Shown here: in pieces, positions 36,082 through 44,531 of the stretch
Layout: each line of letters opens with the position of its first letter
Numbering within the stretch: the first letter of the stretch is position 1
The notes under the pieces: generated by a model
What the model was told of the DNA's origin: nothing
The model's database searches: none
Seen by the model: the letters and a program-made list of their open reading frames with translations, nothing else
Position numbers and translations under genes: made by a program
Source of the DNA: Dietzia sp. JS16-p6b
Lineage (GTDB): Bacteria > Actinomycetota > Actinomycetes > Mycobacteriales > Mycobacteriaceae
Direction of reading: 5' to 3'
Assembly (NCBI RefSeq): GCF_003052165.1
Contig: NZ_CP024869.1
Location: forward strand, 2,886,001-2,950,000
DNA: 64,000 nucleotides

Positions 36082-37797
36082 ATGGCCGTCGACCTCGCCC
36101 TGGGACTGCGGGACGTCCTCGACGCGGCGGCCGAGCTGGCGGCCGCGCAGGACGAGGACGCCGTGCTGCACATCGCCATCCGTCGGGCCCGCCAACTCGT
36201 GGGCACCGACCTGGCGTACGTGATGCTGCTCGACCCCGAGCGCGGCGACACCTACATGCGCATGGCCGAGGGCGCCACCAGCCCCCGGTTCGACACCATC
36301 CGTCTGGGCATGGGGCTCGGCCTGGGCGGGCAGGTCGCCGAGGCCATGGCACCCCGTTGGACCCGCAACTACCTGGCCGACGAGCAGTACACCCACGTGA
36401 TCGACCCGATCATCCGCGAGGAGGGCGTCAAGGCGATCCTCGGCGTGCCCGTCCGCACGCATGGCCGGCTCACCGGAACACTGTTCACCTCCGACCGCGG
36501 CGAGCGCGACTTCACCCAGGACGAGATCACGCTGGTCGCGCTGCTGGCCGACCAGGTCTCCGCGGCGCTGTCCGCCGCTGAGCGCGCCTCACGTCGCCGA
36601 CGCGAGCTGGACGAGACCCGCGACGCCCTCGACGCCGAGCGCGCCCGGTCCGCGCGACTGGCCGCGACCGTCGCCCTGCACGAGCGCCTCACCCGGCTGG
36701 TCGTGGCCGGGGCCACCGTCCCGGAGATCGTGGACCTGCTGGTCGACATCGAGGGGGGCACCGCGGCGGTCTTCGACCTGGCCCACCGGGAGATCGGCGC
36801 GGCCCGGTCCGCCGAGGGACCGCCGGCCGAGCTGCTCCGGCGGGTGCTGGAGGAGGCCGCCGCGGACACCGAGCGGATGGTCACGCGCCAGTCCGGCGGC
36901 CACCTCGTCGTCGTCAACCCCGTCGTCACCGGCTCCGACCACCTGGGGTACGTCACCTACGCCAGCCGGGGCTCGGTCCCGGCCATCGGACGGGTGCTGG
37001 AGCGGGTGAGTTCGGTGATCGCGCTGATCCTGCTGGGCCACCGCGCGCGGGACGAGGCCGACAACCGCGTCCGCGGCGAGCTCCTGGCAGAACTGCTCTC
37101 CCCCGGTGAGCACGACCTCGAGGCGATCGGCCGGCGGGCCGCGCTGCTGGGCGTCGACGTCCACTCCGACCTCATCGCGCTGGTGATCACCCCCGCCGAG
37201 CCGCGGATGACCCGGGCTCTACAGACCGAGTGCCGGTCGCTCGCCCGGGCCGACGGCGGGCTGGTGACCACCTACGGTGACCGCGCGGTGATGCTCCTAC
37301 CCGGGTCGGATGCCGGCGCGACCGCCCGCGACGTGGCGACCCGGCTCAGCCCGCACTCGGCGACGGTCGGCGCCTCCGGCCCCGCCGGCGAGTTGGTCGC
37401 CGTGGCCGACCACGTCGAGCGGGCCCGGCGCGCCGCTCAGCTACTCGTCGCTCTGGGGCGTGCGGGCGAGGGCGCGGCGACCGAGGAGCTCGGCCTGTAC
37501 GGACTGCTGTTCAGCGAGGTCGACGCGGAGGACGTCACGCAGTTCATCGACCGCAACCTCGGGCCGGTCCGAGATCATGACCGCGACCGGGGCAGCGCCC
37601 TCATGGAGACCCTGAGCGCCTGGTTCGCCGCCGACGCCAGTCCCTCCGCCACCGCCGACCGGCTCTACATCCACGTCAACACCGTCTATCAGCGACTCGA
37701 CCGGCTGGACTCGGTTCTCGGCGACGGATGGCGCCGCGGTGATCGCGCGATGGAGCTCCGCTTGGCGCTGCGGATGTGGGAGCTCCGCGGCGCCTGA
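36082..37797 (+). CDS. GAF domain and PucR-type helix-turn-helix regulator
   Basis: 571 residues. An N-terminal GAF domain (about 20-165) reads ADLAY-type strands, with MGLGLGGQVAEAMAPRWTRN and GVPVRTHGRLTGTLFTSDRG. A coiled region (165-205) links to a GGDEF-like PucR middle section, and the C-terminus is the PucR HTH_30 domain with SATADRLYIHVNTVYQRLDR. Family members act as activators of aromatic, purine or carboxylate catabolism, sensing small ligands through the GAF domain. Gene order suggests control of the enoyl-CoA hydratase and the divergent synthetase-symporter operon. Confidence 0.87.
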   Translation: MAVDLALGLRDVLDAAAELAAAQDEDAVLHIAIRRARQLVGTDLAYVMLLDPERGDTYMRMAEGATSPRFDTIRLGMGLGLGGQVAEAMAPRWTRNYLADEQYTHVIDPIIREEGVKAILGVPVRTHGRLTGTLFTSDRGERDFTQDEITLVALLADQVSAALSAAERASRRRRELDETRDALDAERARSARLAATVALHERLTRLVVAGATVPEIVDLLVDIEGGTAAVFDLAHREIGAARSAEGPPAELLRRVLEEAAADTERMVTRQSGGHLVVVNPVVTGSDHLGYVTYASRGSVPAIGRVLERVSSVIALILLGHRARDEADNRVRGELLAELLSPGEHDLEAIGRRAALLGVDVHSDLIALVITPAEPRMTRALQTECRSLARADGGLVTTYGDRAVMLLPGSDAGATARDVATRLSPHSATVGASGPAGELVAVADHVERARRAAQLLVALGRAGEGAATEELGLYGLLFSEVDAEDVTQFIDRNLGPVRDHDRDRGSALMETLSAWFAADASPSATADRLYIHVNTVYQRLDRLDSVLGDGWRRGDRAMELRLALRMWELRGA

Positions 37798-37930
37798 GCG
37801 TGCTCAACCTGAGCGCATGCCGAGACCTGATTTAGCGTCCAGGTAACCCCGCGGACACATCACGATTCACGACCAGAACATGAGAGTGCCGTCATAACGG
37901 CAGTTGACGTTGATATTTGGGCGCGATTCG

Positions 37931-37967
37931 CGGAAATGTGAGTTTGTAGACAGAAGTGACATTTCCG
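37931..37967. promoter_or_regulatory. Inverted repeat upstream of the SipW cluster
   Basis: Perfect 9-base arms CGGAAATGT and ACATTTCCG, 19 bases apart, in an AT-richer 263-base gap (37798-38060). About 60 bases upstream of the likely start region with a GATAAT-like box near 37992. It could be an operator for the SipW gene cluster; binding factor unknown. Confidence 0.45.
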
Positions 37968-38060
37968 TTTGCTACTGGCGAGTAGGTAAACGATAATAAA
38001 TGCGATGCGTCAACAACCTGCGTTGGCGACGACCCTCACCTACGCCAGAAAGGCCCACCC

Positions 38061-38696
38061 ATGAGCACCACGCCCACCCCCGCCCGGACCGCGCCGAAGC
38101 AGAACCGCCGCAAGAAGGCCCGCGCCATCATGGCCTCGGGTCTGGTGCTGGGCGTCGGCGCCGCCGTGACGCTGGCGGCCTGGTCGGACACCGCGTGGGG
38201 CGTGAGCGAGTTCGGCACCACGGGCAGCGACTTCAACATCCAGGCCCACTTCAACGCCGCCGAGGGGTGGAACGAGTTCGTGACCAAGGACAAGGCCGGC
38301 ACCATGCAGTTCGGGCCCGCCTCCAAGGCGCTCGTCCCGGGCGTGCCCGTCTACCAGCTGGTGGGCCTGCGGGAGAACAAGGGCAACCTCGGCGCCAACG
38401 TCACGATCTCGCAGCAGAGCGTCGCCACCAACGCCCTGACCAGCAAGGTCGCCGTCTCGATCGCCGAGCTCGGTGGTGGCTCCACCCCGCCGTCCACCTG
38501 CTCGTCGGCCGCCACCAACTTCACGACGGTGGGCACGCTCGCCGCTCCCACGACCCGCACCACGCGGGTGGAGAAGAACGCCTACACGTGGCTGTGCTTC
38601 CGCGCGCAGCTCGACGGCAGCGCGGGCCTGGACTCGGCCGGCATCGCGCCCGCCCCCGTGTACTGGACCTTCGACGCCCAGAGCGACGACGCCTGA
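38061..38696 (+). CDS. Exported protein with SipW-dependent-type signal peptide
   Basis: 211 residues. A basic N-terminus (KQNRRKKARAIMAS) precedes a hydrophobic helix ending in TLAAWSDTAWGVSEF. The short hydrophobic core followed by Ala-x-Trp-Ser-Asp is the pattern of signal peptides cut by SipW, as in TasA-like and camelysin-like proteins. The mature part (about 165 residues) is Ala/Thr/Val-rich and probably beta-sheet, with two cysteines (in STCSSAA and TWLCFRA) that may pair. It could be a fibre or surface subunit. SipW peptidase is 47 bases downstream. Confidence 0.75.
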   Translation: MSTTPTPARTAPKQNRRKKARAIMASGLVLGVGAAVTLAAWSDTAWGVSEFGTTGSDFNIQAHFNAAEGWNEFVTKDKAGTMQFGPASKALVPGVPVYQLVGLRENKGNLGANVTISQQSVATNALTSKVAVSIAELGGGSTPPSTCSSAATNFTTVGTLAAPTTRTTRVEKNAYTWLCFRAQLDGSAGLDSAGIAPAPVYWTFDAQSDDA

Positions 38697-38743
38697 CCGC
38701 GCCTCGACCTTCCGACCCGAGACCGGCCGACGACACGCGAGAG

Positions 38744-39361
38744 ATGACAGCCATGCAGAGCGCAACGAGTGCCCCCCACGGCAGCGCCCCGGTCCGTCCC
38801 GTGGGAGCGCACCGCGCACCCGGTCGGTCGGTCGGCTCCTACCTCGCCGGCGGGTTGGCCAACCTGCTCGCCGCGGGTGGCGTGGTGGCGGTCGGGCTCG
38901 TGCTCGCGGCGGTGACGATGAACATCACCCTCATCATGTTCAAGACCGGGTCCATGTCCCCCACGATCCCCGCGGGCTCGGTCGCAGTGGTCAAGCAGAT
39001 CGGTGCGGACGAGATCCGGGTGGGGGACGTGGTCACCGTCGACAGGCCCGGCCGGCTGCCCGTCACCCACCGGGTGATCGAGGTCCACCCGCAGGCGCCG
39101 GGTGAGGCGCTCATCCAGATGAAGGGGGACGCGAACCCCAACCCCGACCCGGGGATGTACCGGGTGGAGAGCGTGCGCAAGGTGCTGTGGTCGGTGCCCG
39201 GCCTCGCGAACGCGATCGTCTGGGCCGGCAACCCGCTGGTCCTGGGCTCGATCACCCTGCTCGCCGCGGTCGGTGTCCTGTGGACCTTCTGGCCCGGGCG
39301 CGACGAGGACGACGACTCGGATGCAGGCGCGGACGCGGACGACGACGAGGACGCACGGTGA
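38744..39361 (+). CDS. sipW: Signal peptidase I, SipW/archaeal-ER type
   Basis: 205 residues with an N-terminal membrane helix (about 35-60) and a second one near the C-terminus (about 165-185). The nucleophile serine sits in KTGSMSPTIPAGS at about residue 70, and the general base is histidine in RLPVTHRV at about residue 108, as in SipW/ER-type peptidases; bacterial type I enzymes use lysine. The domain continues with LIQMKGDANPNPD. Ends in an acidic tail. ATG 38744 has a GAGAG site. Its stop overlaps the next gene by four bases (GTGA). It presumably cleaves the exported proteins on both sides. Confidence 0.9.
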   Translation: MTAMQSATSAPHGSAPVRPVGAHRAPGRSVGSYLAGGLANLLAAGGVVAVGLVLAAVTMNITLIMFKTGSMSPTIPAGSVAVVKQIGADEIRVGDVVTVDRPGRLPVTHRVIEVHPQAPGEALIQMKGDANPNPDPGMYRVESVRKVLWSVPGLANAIVWAGNPLVLGSITLLAAVGVLWTFWPGRDEDDDSDAGADADDDEDAR

Positions 39362-40995
39362 CCGGTCTGCAGCATCCGGTGCGCGCGCTCGTCGCCATGT
39401 TCGGGGCCCTCGCCCTGGTCATGACGACGGCGCTGGCCGTGGGCACCATCCGGCCCACCGAGGCGGCGTGGGCCGACCGGGCGATGGGAGCCGCCGAGTT
39501 CGGGGCGAGCCCTGATGGCGGCAGGAACTTCGCCCGGTCCGCCGCCGGCTACGGCGCACTCAAGCCGTGGCTCTCCGGGGCGAGTGCTATCGGTTCGGTC
39601 CAGCGGGAGGTCACGCCCTCCACCACCTGGATCGCGCGCTCCGCCAGCCCCAGCAGCTGGAGCACCGAGTCGGTGGGCACCTTCCTGAGCTCGGTGCGGG
39701 CCAGCGCCGAGACGCGCACATGCGCCCGGCGCGACAACCGTCAGCCGGACGACTGCCGACCGCTTCCCGATCAACCGGAGGCCGGGGCGGCGGCGAGTCA
39801 CGCCGTGTCCCAGGTCCGGAACGTCGATGCATCGGCCCTGGCGCTCCTCGTGAGAGTGCCGCTCGTCCGGACCTCGTCGACCCCCATCACCGCCACCGCG
39901 TCGTGCACTCCGGGCGAGATCGGGCGAGCCGGGCTCGCGGGAGACCCGGTGACGATCGGCGGCAACCTCTTCGACTCCGGTGATCGTGTCCAGATCCCCG
40001 CACCGGGGCGGCAGACCACCTTTGTCAGAGACATCGGCCTGTACACCTACCACGGCGTCCTCCAGCACCATCACGTGGTGTCGAACGGGTACGCGATGTC
40101 GCAGCTCCGCCTGTACGTGGAGGCGTCCGGGGATGTCCTGGGGTCGCAGCCCTGGGTCCTGCACATGGTGCTGGCACATGCGGAATGCGGTGCCTCCCGG
40201 CCCGTGACCAGCGCGCCCGTCCGGCCCGACGTGTCCTGGCCGGCTCCGCTCCCCGAGCAGTCCGCCCGGATGATGTCGATGCGCGCGGCCGCGGTCAGCG
40301 AGTCAGTCGCCACCGAGGGGGAGCCCGGCCGGCCCGTCGAGGCCGAGCCCGGTCAGACCGTCGAGGCCGAACCCGGTCGGTCTCCCGCGACCGATGACGT
40401 AGAGCTCCCCGCTCCGGTCGTCGTCGAGCCGCTGCCGGGCCAGGCCACCGAGGCCGACGCGATCGCCGGGCCCGAGCCCACCGGCCCCGCCTCGTCCCCC
40501 ACCGTCGAGCCCGGCCCGCGGCGACCGGTCAGCGTCACGCCCGGCCGGTGGTTCACCCTGGTGAACCGGGACGGCGTCGAACTCGGTTCGGCGAGGATCG
40601 ATGGGATGGTGCGGACTCCGGGCTGCGGCGTGGAGCTCACCCTGAGCATCGCCACCTCCCCCGAGTCGGGCCCGGATCGTTGGTCCTCGCTCGGTCCCGC
40701 TGACGTCGCCGAGCTCCGGTCCGGTGGCGCGACCCGCGATGCCCGGGCGGTCAGCTCGGACTGCGAGGGTTCCGCGGCCTCCACCACCACGCGTCTGTCG
40801 CCGGACCGCGAGTACGAGATCGTCCTGGCGGTCCAGCTCGACGACTCGGCGAAGCGTGCGATGCTCCGGCCCGAGGGCACCGCGGGCTGGGCCTTCGATC
40901 TGCCGCCGCTGACCGAGGTCGCCGTCGTCGCCACCACAGCCACCACGACCACCTCGACCACCTCGGCGATGCCGTCTGCCGAGTCCGAGGGCTGA
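39358..40995 (+). CDS. Large exported protein, probable SipW substrate
   Basis: 545 residues from a GTG overlapping the sipW stop. The N-terminal helix (AMFGALALVMTTALAVG) ends in RPTEAAWADRAMGAAEFGA, matching the short SipW-type cleavage region. The remainder is exported: an N-terminal globular domain to about residue 305, a Pro/Glu/Ala/Thr-rich linker (about 315-390, repeats of EAEPG), a second domain of about 150 residues starting VTPGRWFTLVNRDG, and a final Thr-rich tail. No LPXTG sorting motif is present. No family recognised; it may be a surface or adhesive protein, like the large subunits near TasA. Confidence 0.7.
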   Translation: MTGLQHPVRALVAMFGALALVMTTALAVGTIRPTEAAWADRAMGAAEFGASPDGGRNFARSAAGYGALKPWLSGASAIGSVQREVTPSTTWIARSASPSSWSTESVGTFLSSVRASAETRTCARRDNRQPDDCRPLPDQPEAGAAASHAVSQVRNVDASALALLVRVPLVRTSSTPITATASCTPGEIGRAGLAGDPVTIGGNLFDSGDRVQIPAPGRQTTFVRDIGLYTYHGVLQHHHVVSNGYAMSQLRLYVEASGDVLGSQPWVLHMVLAHAECGASRPVTSAPVRPDVSWPAPLPEQSARMMSMRAAAVSESVATEGEPGRPVEAEPGQTVEAEPGRSPATDDVELPAPVVVEPLPGQATEADAIAGPEPTGPASSPTVEPGPRRPVSVTPGRWFTLVNRDGVELGSARIDGMVRTPGCGVELTLSIATSPESGPDRWSSLGPADVAELRSGGATRDARAVSSDCEGSAASTTTRLSPDREYEIVLAVQLDDSAKRAMLRPEGTAGWAFDLPPLTEVAVVATTATTTTSTTSAMPSAESEG

Positions 40996-41058
40996 CCGGA
41001 GACGGTCTACTGCCGCGTGGCCGCAGGCATACCCGGCGTCACCTTCGGGGCGGCTGGC

Positions 41059-41609
41059 CTATCTGACCTCGGAGATGAGCACCGCGGTGGTTCCCTCGTG
41101 CTGGGCGTCGAAGATGTGCGGGGCGTCGCCGGGGTAGCTGAGGTAATCGCCGGGTGACAACTCGACCGGAGCCGCCTCCGGGCCCACGAGCGCGGACCCC
41201 GACACCAGGATCACGTGCTCGACGGTGCCCCGGACATGCGGCGCGGACACCTTCGGACCACTGGGGTCGGCCCGGATCAGGTACACGTCCCGCCGTGCAT
41301 GGGGAGGGCTGGCCGAGAGGAGCGCGGCCACGTAGTCCGCGCTGGCCGAACGGATGAGCGGAGCATCGGCGGCTCGGATCAGCGTGACGGGCTCGACGTC
41401 CTCGTCCACGAGACGGGCGAAGGGCACGCCGAGCGCATCCCCCAGTGCCCACAGGGTCTCCACGCTGGGGTTTCCCCCGCCCGATTCGAGTTGGGACACG
41501 GTCGCCTTGGAGACCCCGAGCGTCGTGCGAGCTCGGATACCGACAGGCCTGCTGACGTGCGCTCCCGCTTGATCGCGCTCCCGATCCTGGCTCCGAGCTG
41601 GGGGGTCAT
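41059..41609 (-). pseudogene. XRE-cupin regulator gene with a one-base frameshift
   Basis: The N-terminus (LGARIGSAIKRERTSAGLSV) begins an XRE helix-turn-helix in one frame, and the rest (VSQLESGGGNPSVETLWALG and a cupin domain HVRGTVEHVILVSG) in the next. The two join if one base is restored in the G-run at 41514-41517 (GGGG on the minus strand), giving a complete protein of about 183 residues. As printed the gene is broken. XRE-cupin repressors often lie beside azlCD-like transporters, as here. Either a real mutation or a homopolymer sequencing error. Confidence 0.8.
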
Positions 41610-41610
41610 C

Positions 41611-41624
41611 CGTTTACTATAACG
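41611..41624. promoter_or_regulatory. Candidate operator/promoter of azlC and XRE-cupin gene
   Basis: CGTT-N6-AACG dyad containing TATAAC, which could also serve as a -10 box, in the divergent gap before azlC. Position suits autoregulation by the XRE-cupin protein. Confidence 0.35.
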
Positions 41625-41674
41625 AACGAGTGATCAGCTTGACAGGCGTCCCGCCTGCGTTCACCATACTGTCC

Positions 41675-42382
41675 ATGCGTCCATTATGGCGAACACCGTC
41701 GCCCTCTGCGTCCACTGCGTCCACTGCAGTCACCAGGCCCGTGTCGACCGCCGCGGCGATCGCGACGGCGATAGCCGTGGTCGGGATGGCCTACGGCTCG
41801 GCGGCGTCAGCGGCAGGCCTACCCCCGTGGCTCGTCGTCCTCGCCGCAGCCCTCGTCCTCAGCGCGTCCTCGGAGCTGGTGTTCGTCGGAGTCGTCGCGT
41901 CGGGCGGCCTGCTCTGGATCGCGGTCGGCGCCGGCCTCCTGGTGAGCCTCCGCAACGCCGTCTACGGCCTCTCGGCGTCCGCGTTCCTGCCCGACCAGCG
42001 CGCCCCCCGACTGCTGTGGACCCACCTGGTCAACGACGAGAGCGTCGCCGTGGCCACGGCCCCGCAGCACCCGTCGCGCCGCTTCGCCGCGTTCCGGACG
42101 GTGGGCATCGCCCTCCTGGTCGCGTGGCCCCTCGGTGCGGCGATCGGAGTCGGCGTCGGATACGTCCTGCCCGATCCCGGCCAACTGGGGCTCGACGCGG
42201 CGTTCCCCGCCGTCTTCGTCGCGATCATCCTCGCCGCCGTCACCCGTCGCACCGCCGCCCCCGCCGTCGCCGGCGCGACGCTCGCCACAGCTGCCGCCCC
42301 GTTCGTGGCCGCCGGACTGGCCCCCGTCCTGGGACTGTTCGGCCTGCTCACCGCTGTGCGGCGGCGGGGCGACCATGCCTGA
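41675..42382 (+). CDS. azlC: AzlC-family branched-chain amino acid exporter subunit
   Basis: About 235 residues, five or more membrane helices. The family segments are present: AIAVVGMAYGSAASAAGLPPW, ALVLSASSELVFVGVVASGG, and LVSLRNAVYGLSASAFLP, the last being the AzlC signature region. AzlC with AzlD forms a branched-chain amino acid exporter. ATG 41675 is my choice; GTG 41630 and GTG 41741 are possible. The gene overlaps azlD by eight bases. A TTGACA box at 41639 could start transcription downstream of any longer start. Confidence 0.85.
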   Translation: MRPLWRTPSPSASTASTAVTRPVSTAAAIATAIAVVGMAYGSAASAAGLPPWLVVLAAALVLSASSELVFVGVVASGGLLWIAVGAGLLVSLRNAVYGLSASAFLPDQRAPRLLWTHLVNDESVAVATAPQHPSRRFAAFRTVGIALLVAWPLGAAIGVGVGYVLPDPGQLGLDAAFPAVFVAIILAAVTRRTAAPAVAGATLATAAAPFVAAGLAPVLGLFGLLTAVRRRGDHA

Positions 42383-42692
42383 CCCCGCTCTCATCCTCGC
42401 CGTGGCGGCCCTCGCCGTCGGCGTGTACGCCATCAGACTGGCCGGGGTCCACGTCGGAAGGACGCGCGCCTCCCTCCAACTCCACCGATGGTGCGACCCG
42501 GCGGTGATCGTGCTGCTCGCCGGCGTGGCCGCCACCGCGACCCTCTACGACGGGCAGGCGTTCGCCGGATGGGCCCGCATCGGCGGGGTGGCCTCGGCCG
42601 CCGTCCTGGCCGCGTTGCGCGCACCGCTGGTCGTGGTGGTCGTCGCCGCCGTCGGGGTGACCGCCGCTCTCCGAGCGCTCGGGGTCCACTGA
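42375..42692 (+). CDS. azlD: AzlD-family small subunit
   Basis: 105 residues, four membrane helices, matching the small AzlD partner of AzlC. Begins MPDPALILAVAALAVGVYAI and ends with a Val/Ala-rich helix. ATG 42375 overlaps the end of azlC by eight bases. Same operon as azlC. Confidence 0.85.
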   Translation: MPDPALILAVAALAVGVYAIRLAGVHVGRTRASLQLHRWCDPAVIVLLAGVAATATLYDGQAFAGWARIGGVASAAVLAALRAPLVVVVVAAVGVTAALRALGVH

Positions 42693-42728
42693 GAGGGTGT
42701 GCTGACGGGAGTAGCGCACGTCGCGCCC

Positions 42729-42764
42729 GAACCCGTGGCGGTCGAGCCCAGCGGCCCCGGGTTC
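42729..42764. terminator. Hairpin between convergent azlD and MarR gene
   Basis: Perfect GAACCCG/CGGGTTC arms, nested inside a wider GTGTGCTGA (42697-42705) / TCAGCACAC (42763-42771) repeat. It lies between converging genes, so a bidirectional terminator is likely. Confidence 0.5.
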
Positions 42765-42788
42765 AGCACACGGTCAGGCACTCTCGGG

Positions 42789-43253
42789 TCAGGAGTCGCG
42801 CATGACCTGATCGAAGAACGTGTCGAGGCGGGTGAACAGGCCGAGGAGCGCCTCGAGGTCATCGGGAGCATCGCCGTAGACAGCGGCAGCCATCTCCCTG
42901 TACATGGCGTTGACGCCGTCTGCGACCAGGGCCCCGGCGTCGGTCACCCGGACCTCCCGGGCCCGGGCGTTTCCGGCCGGCTGGTCGACGACGACGAGGC
43001 CACGCTCGCGCATCCTGTTCAACGCCTGCGAGACGGCCGACCTGCTCACCCCGGTCCGCTCGGCGAGCTCGCTGGGCGAGATCGCGCGTTCGGCGGCGAC
43101 GAGGTGACAGACCTCGGCCTCCACCATCGTCAGTCGATCGCCGGTTCCGTAGTCGCGGGCCAGCCGCCGAGAACGCTGAACCTTGTCGAAGACCCGCAGC
43201 ATCGCGGTGGTGACCGCGGACTCGAGCTCGGCGCGGGCGCGATCGGCACTCAT
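42789..43253 (-). CDS. MarR-family regulator
   Basis: 154 residues. The winged helix is typical: ISPSELAERTGVSRSAVSQA then LNRMRERGLVVVDQPAGNAR, and the wing is followed by LTDAG-like VRVTDAG. N- and C-terminal helices form the dimer. Start at ATG 43253, with TTG 43259 as an alternative. Divergent from the membrane protein at 43403, whose promoter region carries two AAG-N3-CTT palindromes, probably the binding sites of this protein. Confidence 0.88.
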   Translation of the reverse strand: MSADRARAELESAVTTAMLRVFDKVQRSRRLARDYGTGDRLTMVEAEVCHLVAAERAISPSELAERTGVSRSAVSQALNRMRERGLVVVDQPAGNARAREVRVTDAGALVADGVNAMYREMAAAVYGDAPDDLEALLGLFTRLDTFFDQVMRDS

Positions 43254-43300
43254 TCTCAATCCGTTCCTGGGGGTGGACCCACCGTACGCGGTCGGCTACG

Positions 43301-43331
43301 GTGAAGCGACTTCACTATTAAGTGGCTTAAT
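43301..43331. promoter_or_regulatory. Two adjacent AAG-N3-CTT palindromes, likely MarR operators
   Basis: GTGAAG-CGA-CTTCAC (43301-43315) and ATTAAG-TGG-CTTAAT (43317-43331) are both perfect dyads with the same AAG-N3-CTT core, centres 16 bases apart, in the AT-rich divergent gap. This is a typical arrangement for a dimeric regulator that binds two sites cooperatively. Confidence 0.6.
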
Positions 43332-43402
43332 TATTTCGGTGGGGCGTCGAACTCGCCGTAGCCGAATCACCGAGCCACGCCCGGCCCCCGGAGGAACCAC
43401 CC

Positions 43403-44431
43403 ATGACAGCTGCATATCCCGGCGACGAGTACGCGTCCCCAGGACACCCCCACGGCGCCACGCTCCAGCCCAAGAGCCTGTTCGCCCAGATCTATGAAGT
43501 GGCGTCCACCTCGATCTCCACGGTGATCAACGCCGCGCGACGCTTCGCGCGGACTCGCTGGAACTCCCGGGCCCCGGGTGACTCGGTCGCCGCAACGGCC
43601 ACGGCGACCGTCACCGACACCGCATCGCGATCAGAATCCGCCACTGCACCGGGCGACAGGAGTTCGTCGTCACTACTGAAGGCACTGCTCGGTGTCCTTC
43701 GCCCACGCGAGGACGGAAAGGGGCTCTCCTCACTCCAGAGAGGACTCTTCGGAGTCCTCGCCGCCTTCTTCGCGATCCATCCGGTCTTCTGGTTCCTCGA
43801 GACCAAGGTCGGGATTCCCCAGCAGATCACGTCGACATCCATGGTGCTCTGCGTCGTAGGGCTCTTCGCCACAGCGCTGGCGTTGCCCTGGATGCGGCTT
43901 CCGGGCCAGGAGGAGCGCACGCGGGCAGAGCGCCTCGGCGCGACGATCATCGTCTGGGTGTTCATCGCTCTGGCACCGCGATTCATCTGGGAGCTGCCCT
44001 GGCTCTTCTTCTTCGACAAGATCAAGGAAGGGGTCCTCAACCAGTCCCTCTGGACCTACATGTGGGCCCCGGTGCTGATGGGAGGCGATGCCCGCTACCT
44101 CAACGGGGACCCACTGGTCGTCACCATGGAGTGGATCGCGGTCGTCGTGGGCGCGTTCGAGCTCTACGCGATCATTCAATTCTTCCGGAACGGCAAGCGC
44201 TTCACGGTCAACCAGCTCGGGCTGATCATGTCCGGAATGGTCGTGGAGGTCACGTTGCCGGCGGTGTACTTCGGGGTCGAGATCGCCAACAAGCTCGAGA
44301 ACATGTCCAGCCCGGTCGAGATGTGGGTGAAGTTCGTCCTGCTCAACCTGCTGTGGTGCACCATGCCGATCCTCACCTTTGTCTGGGGGCTGAGGCGGAT
44401 CGGCAGCCAGGACCTCGCGGTGAAGTTCTAG
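43403..44431 (+). CDS. Multi-pass membrane protein, EXPERA/emopamil-binding-like
   Basis: 342 residues. The first 110 residues are polar and low-complexity (ATATATVTDTASRSE), then six or seven membrane helices. The part IIVWVFIALAPRFIWELPWL and PLVVTMEWIAVVVGAFELYA resembles the acidic-aromatic pattern of the EXPERA (EBP) fold, a family mainly of sterol isomerase-like membrane enzymes; this is a weak match. Divergent from the MarR gene and likely under its control. Substrate unknown. Confidence 0.5.
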   Translation: MTAAYPGDEYASPGHPHGATLQPKSLFAQIYEVASTSISTVINAARRFARTRWNSRAPGDSVAATATATVTDTASRSESATAPGDRSSSSLLKALLGVLRPREDGKGLSSLQRGLFGVLAAFFAIHPVFWFLETKVGIPQQITSTSMVLCVVGLFATALALPWMRLPGQEERTRAERLGATIIVWVFIALAPRFIWELPWLFFFDKIKEGVLNQSLWTYMWAPVLMGGDARYLNGDPLVVTMEWIAVVVGAFELYAIIQFFRNGKRFTVNQLGLIMSGMVVEVTLPAVYFGVEIANKLENMSSPVEMWVKFVLLNLLWCTMPILTFVWGLRRIGSQDLAVKF

Positions 44432-44531
44432 CCGGTGGAACTCTCGCTCCGCGCGGGCACGCGTCCCGCCCCGTCGGCGTCCGGTTCGACCGTTGACCGC
44501 GAATCGGCCGCCGGCGGGGCATCATGATTCC

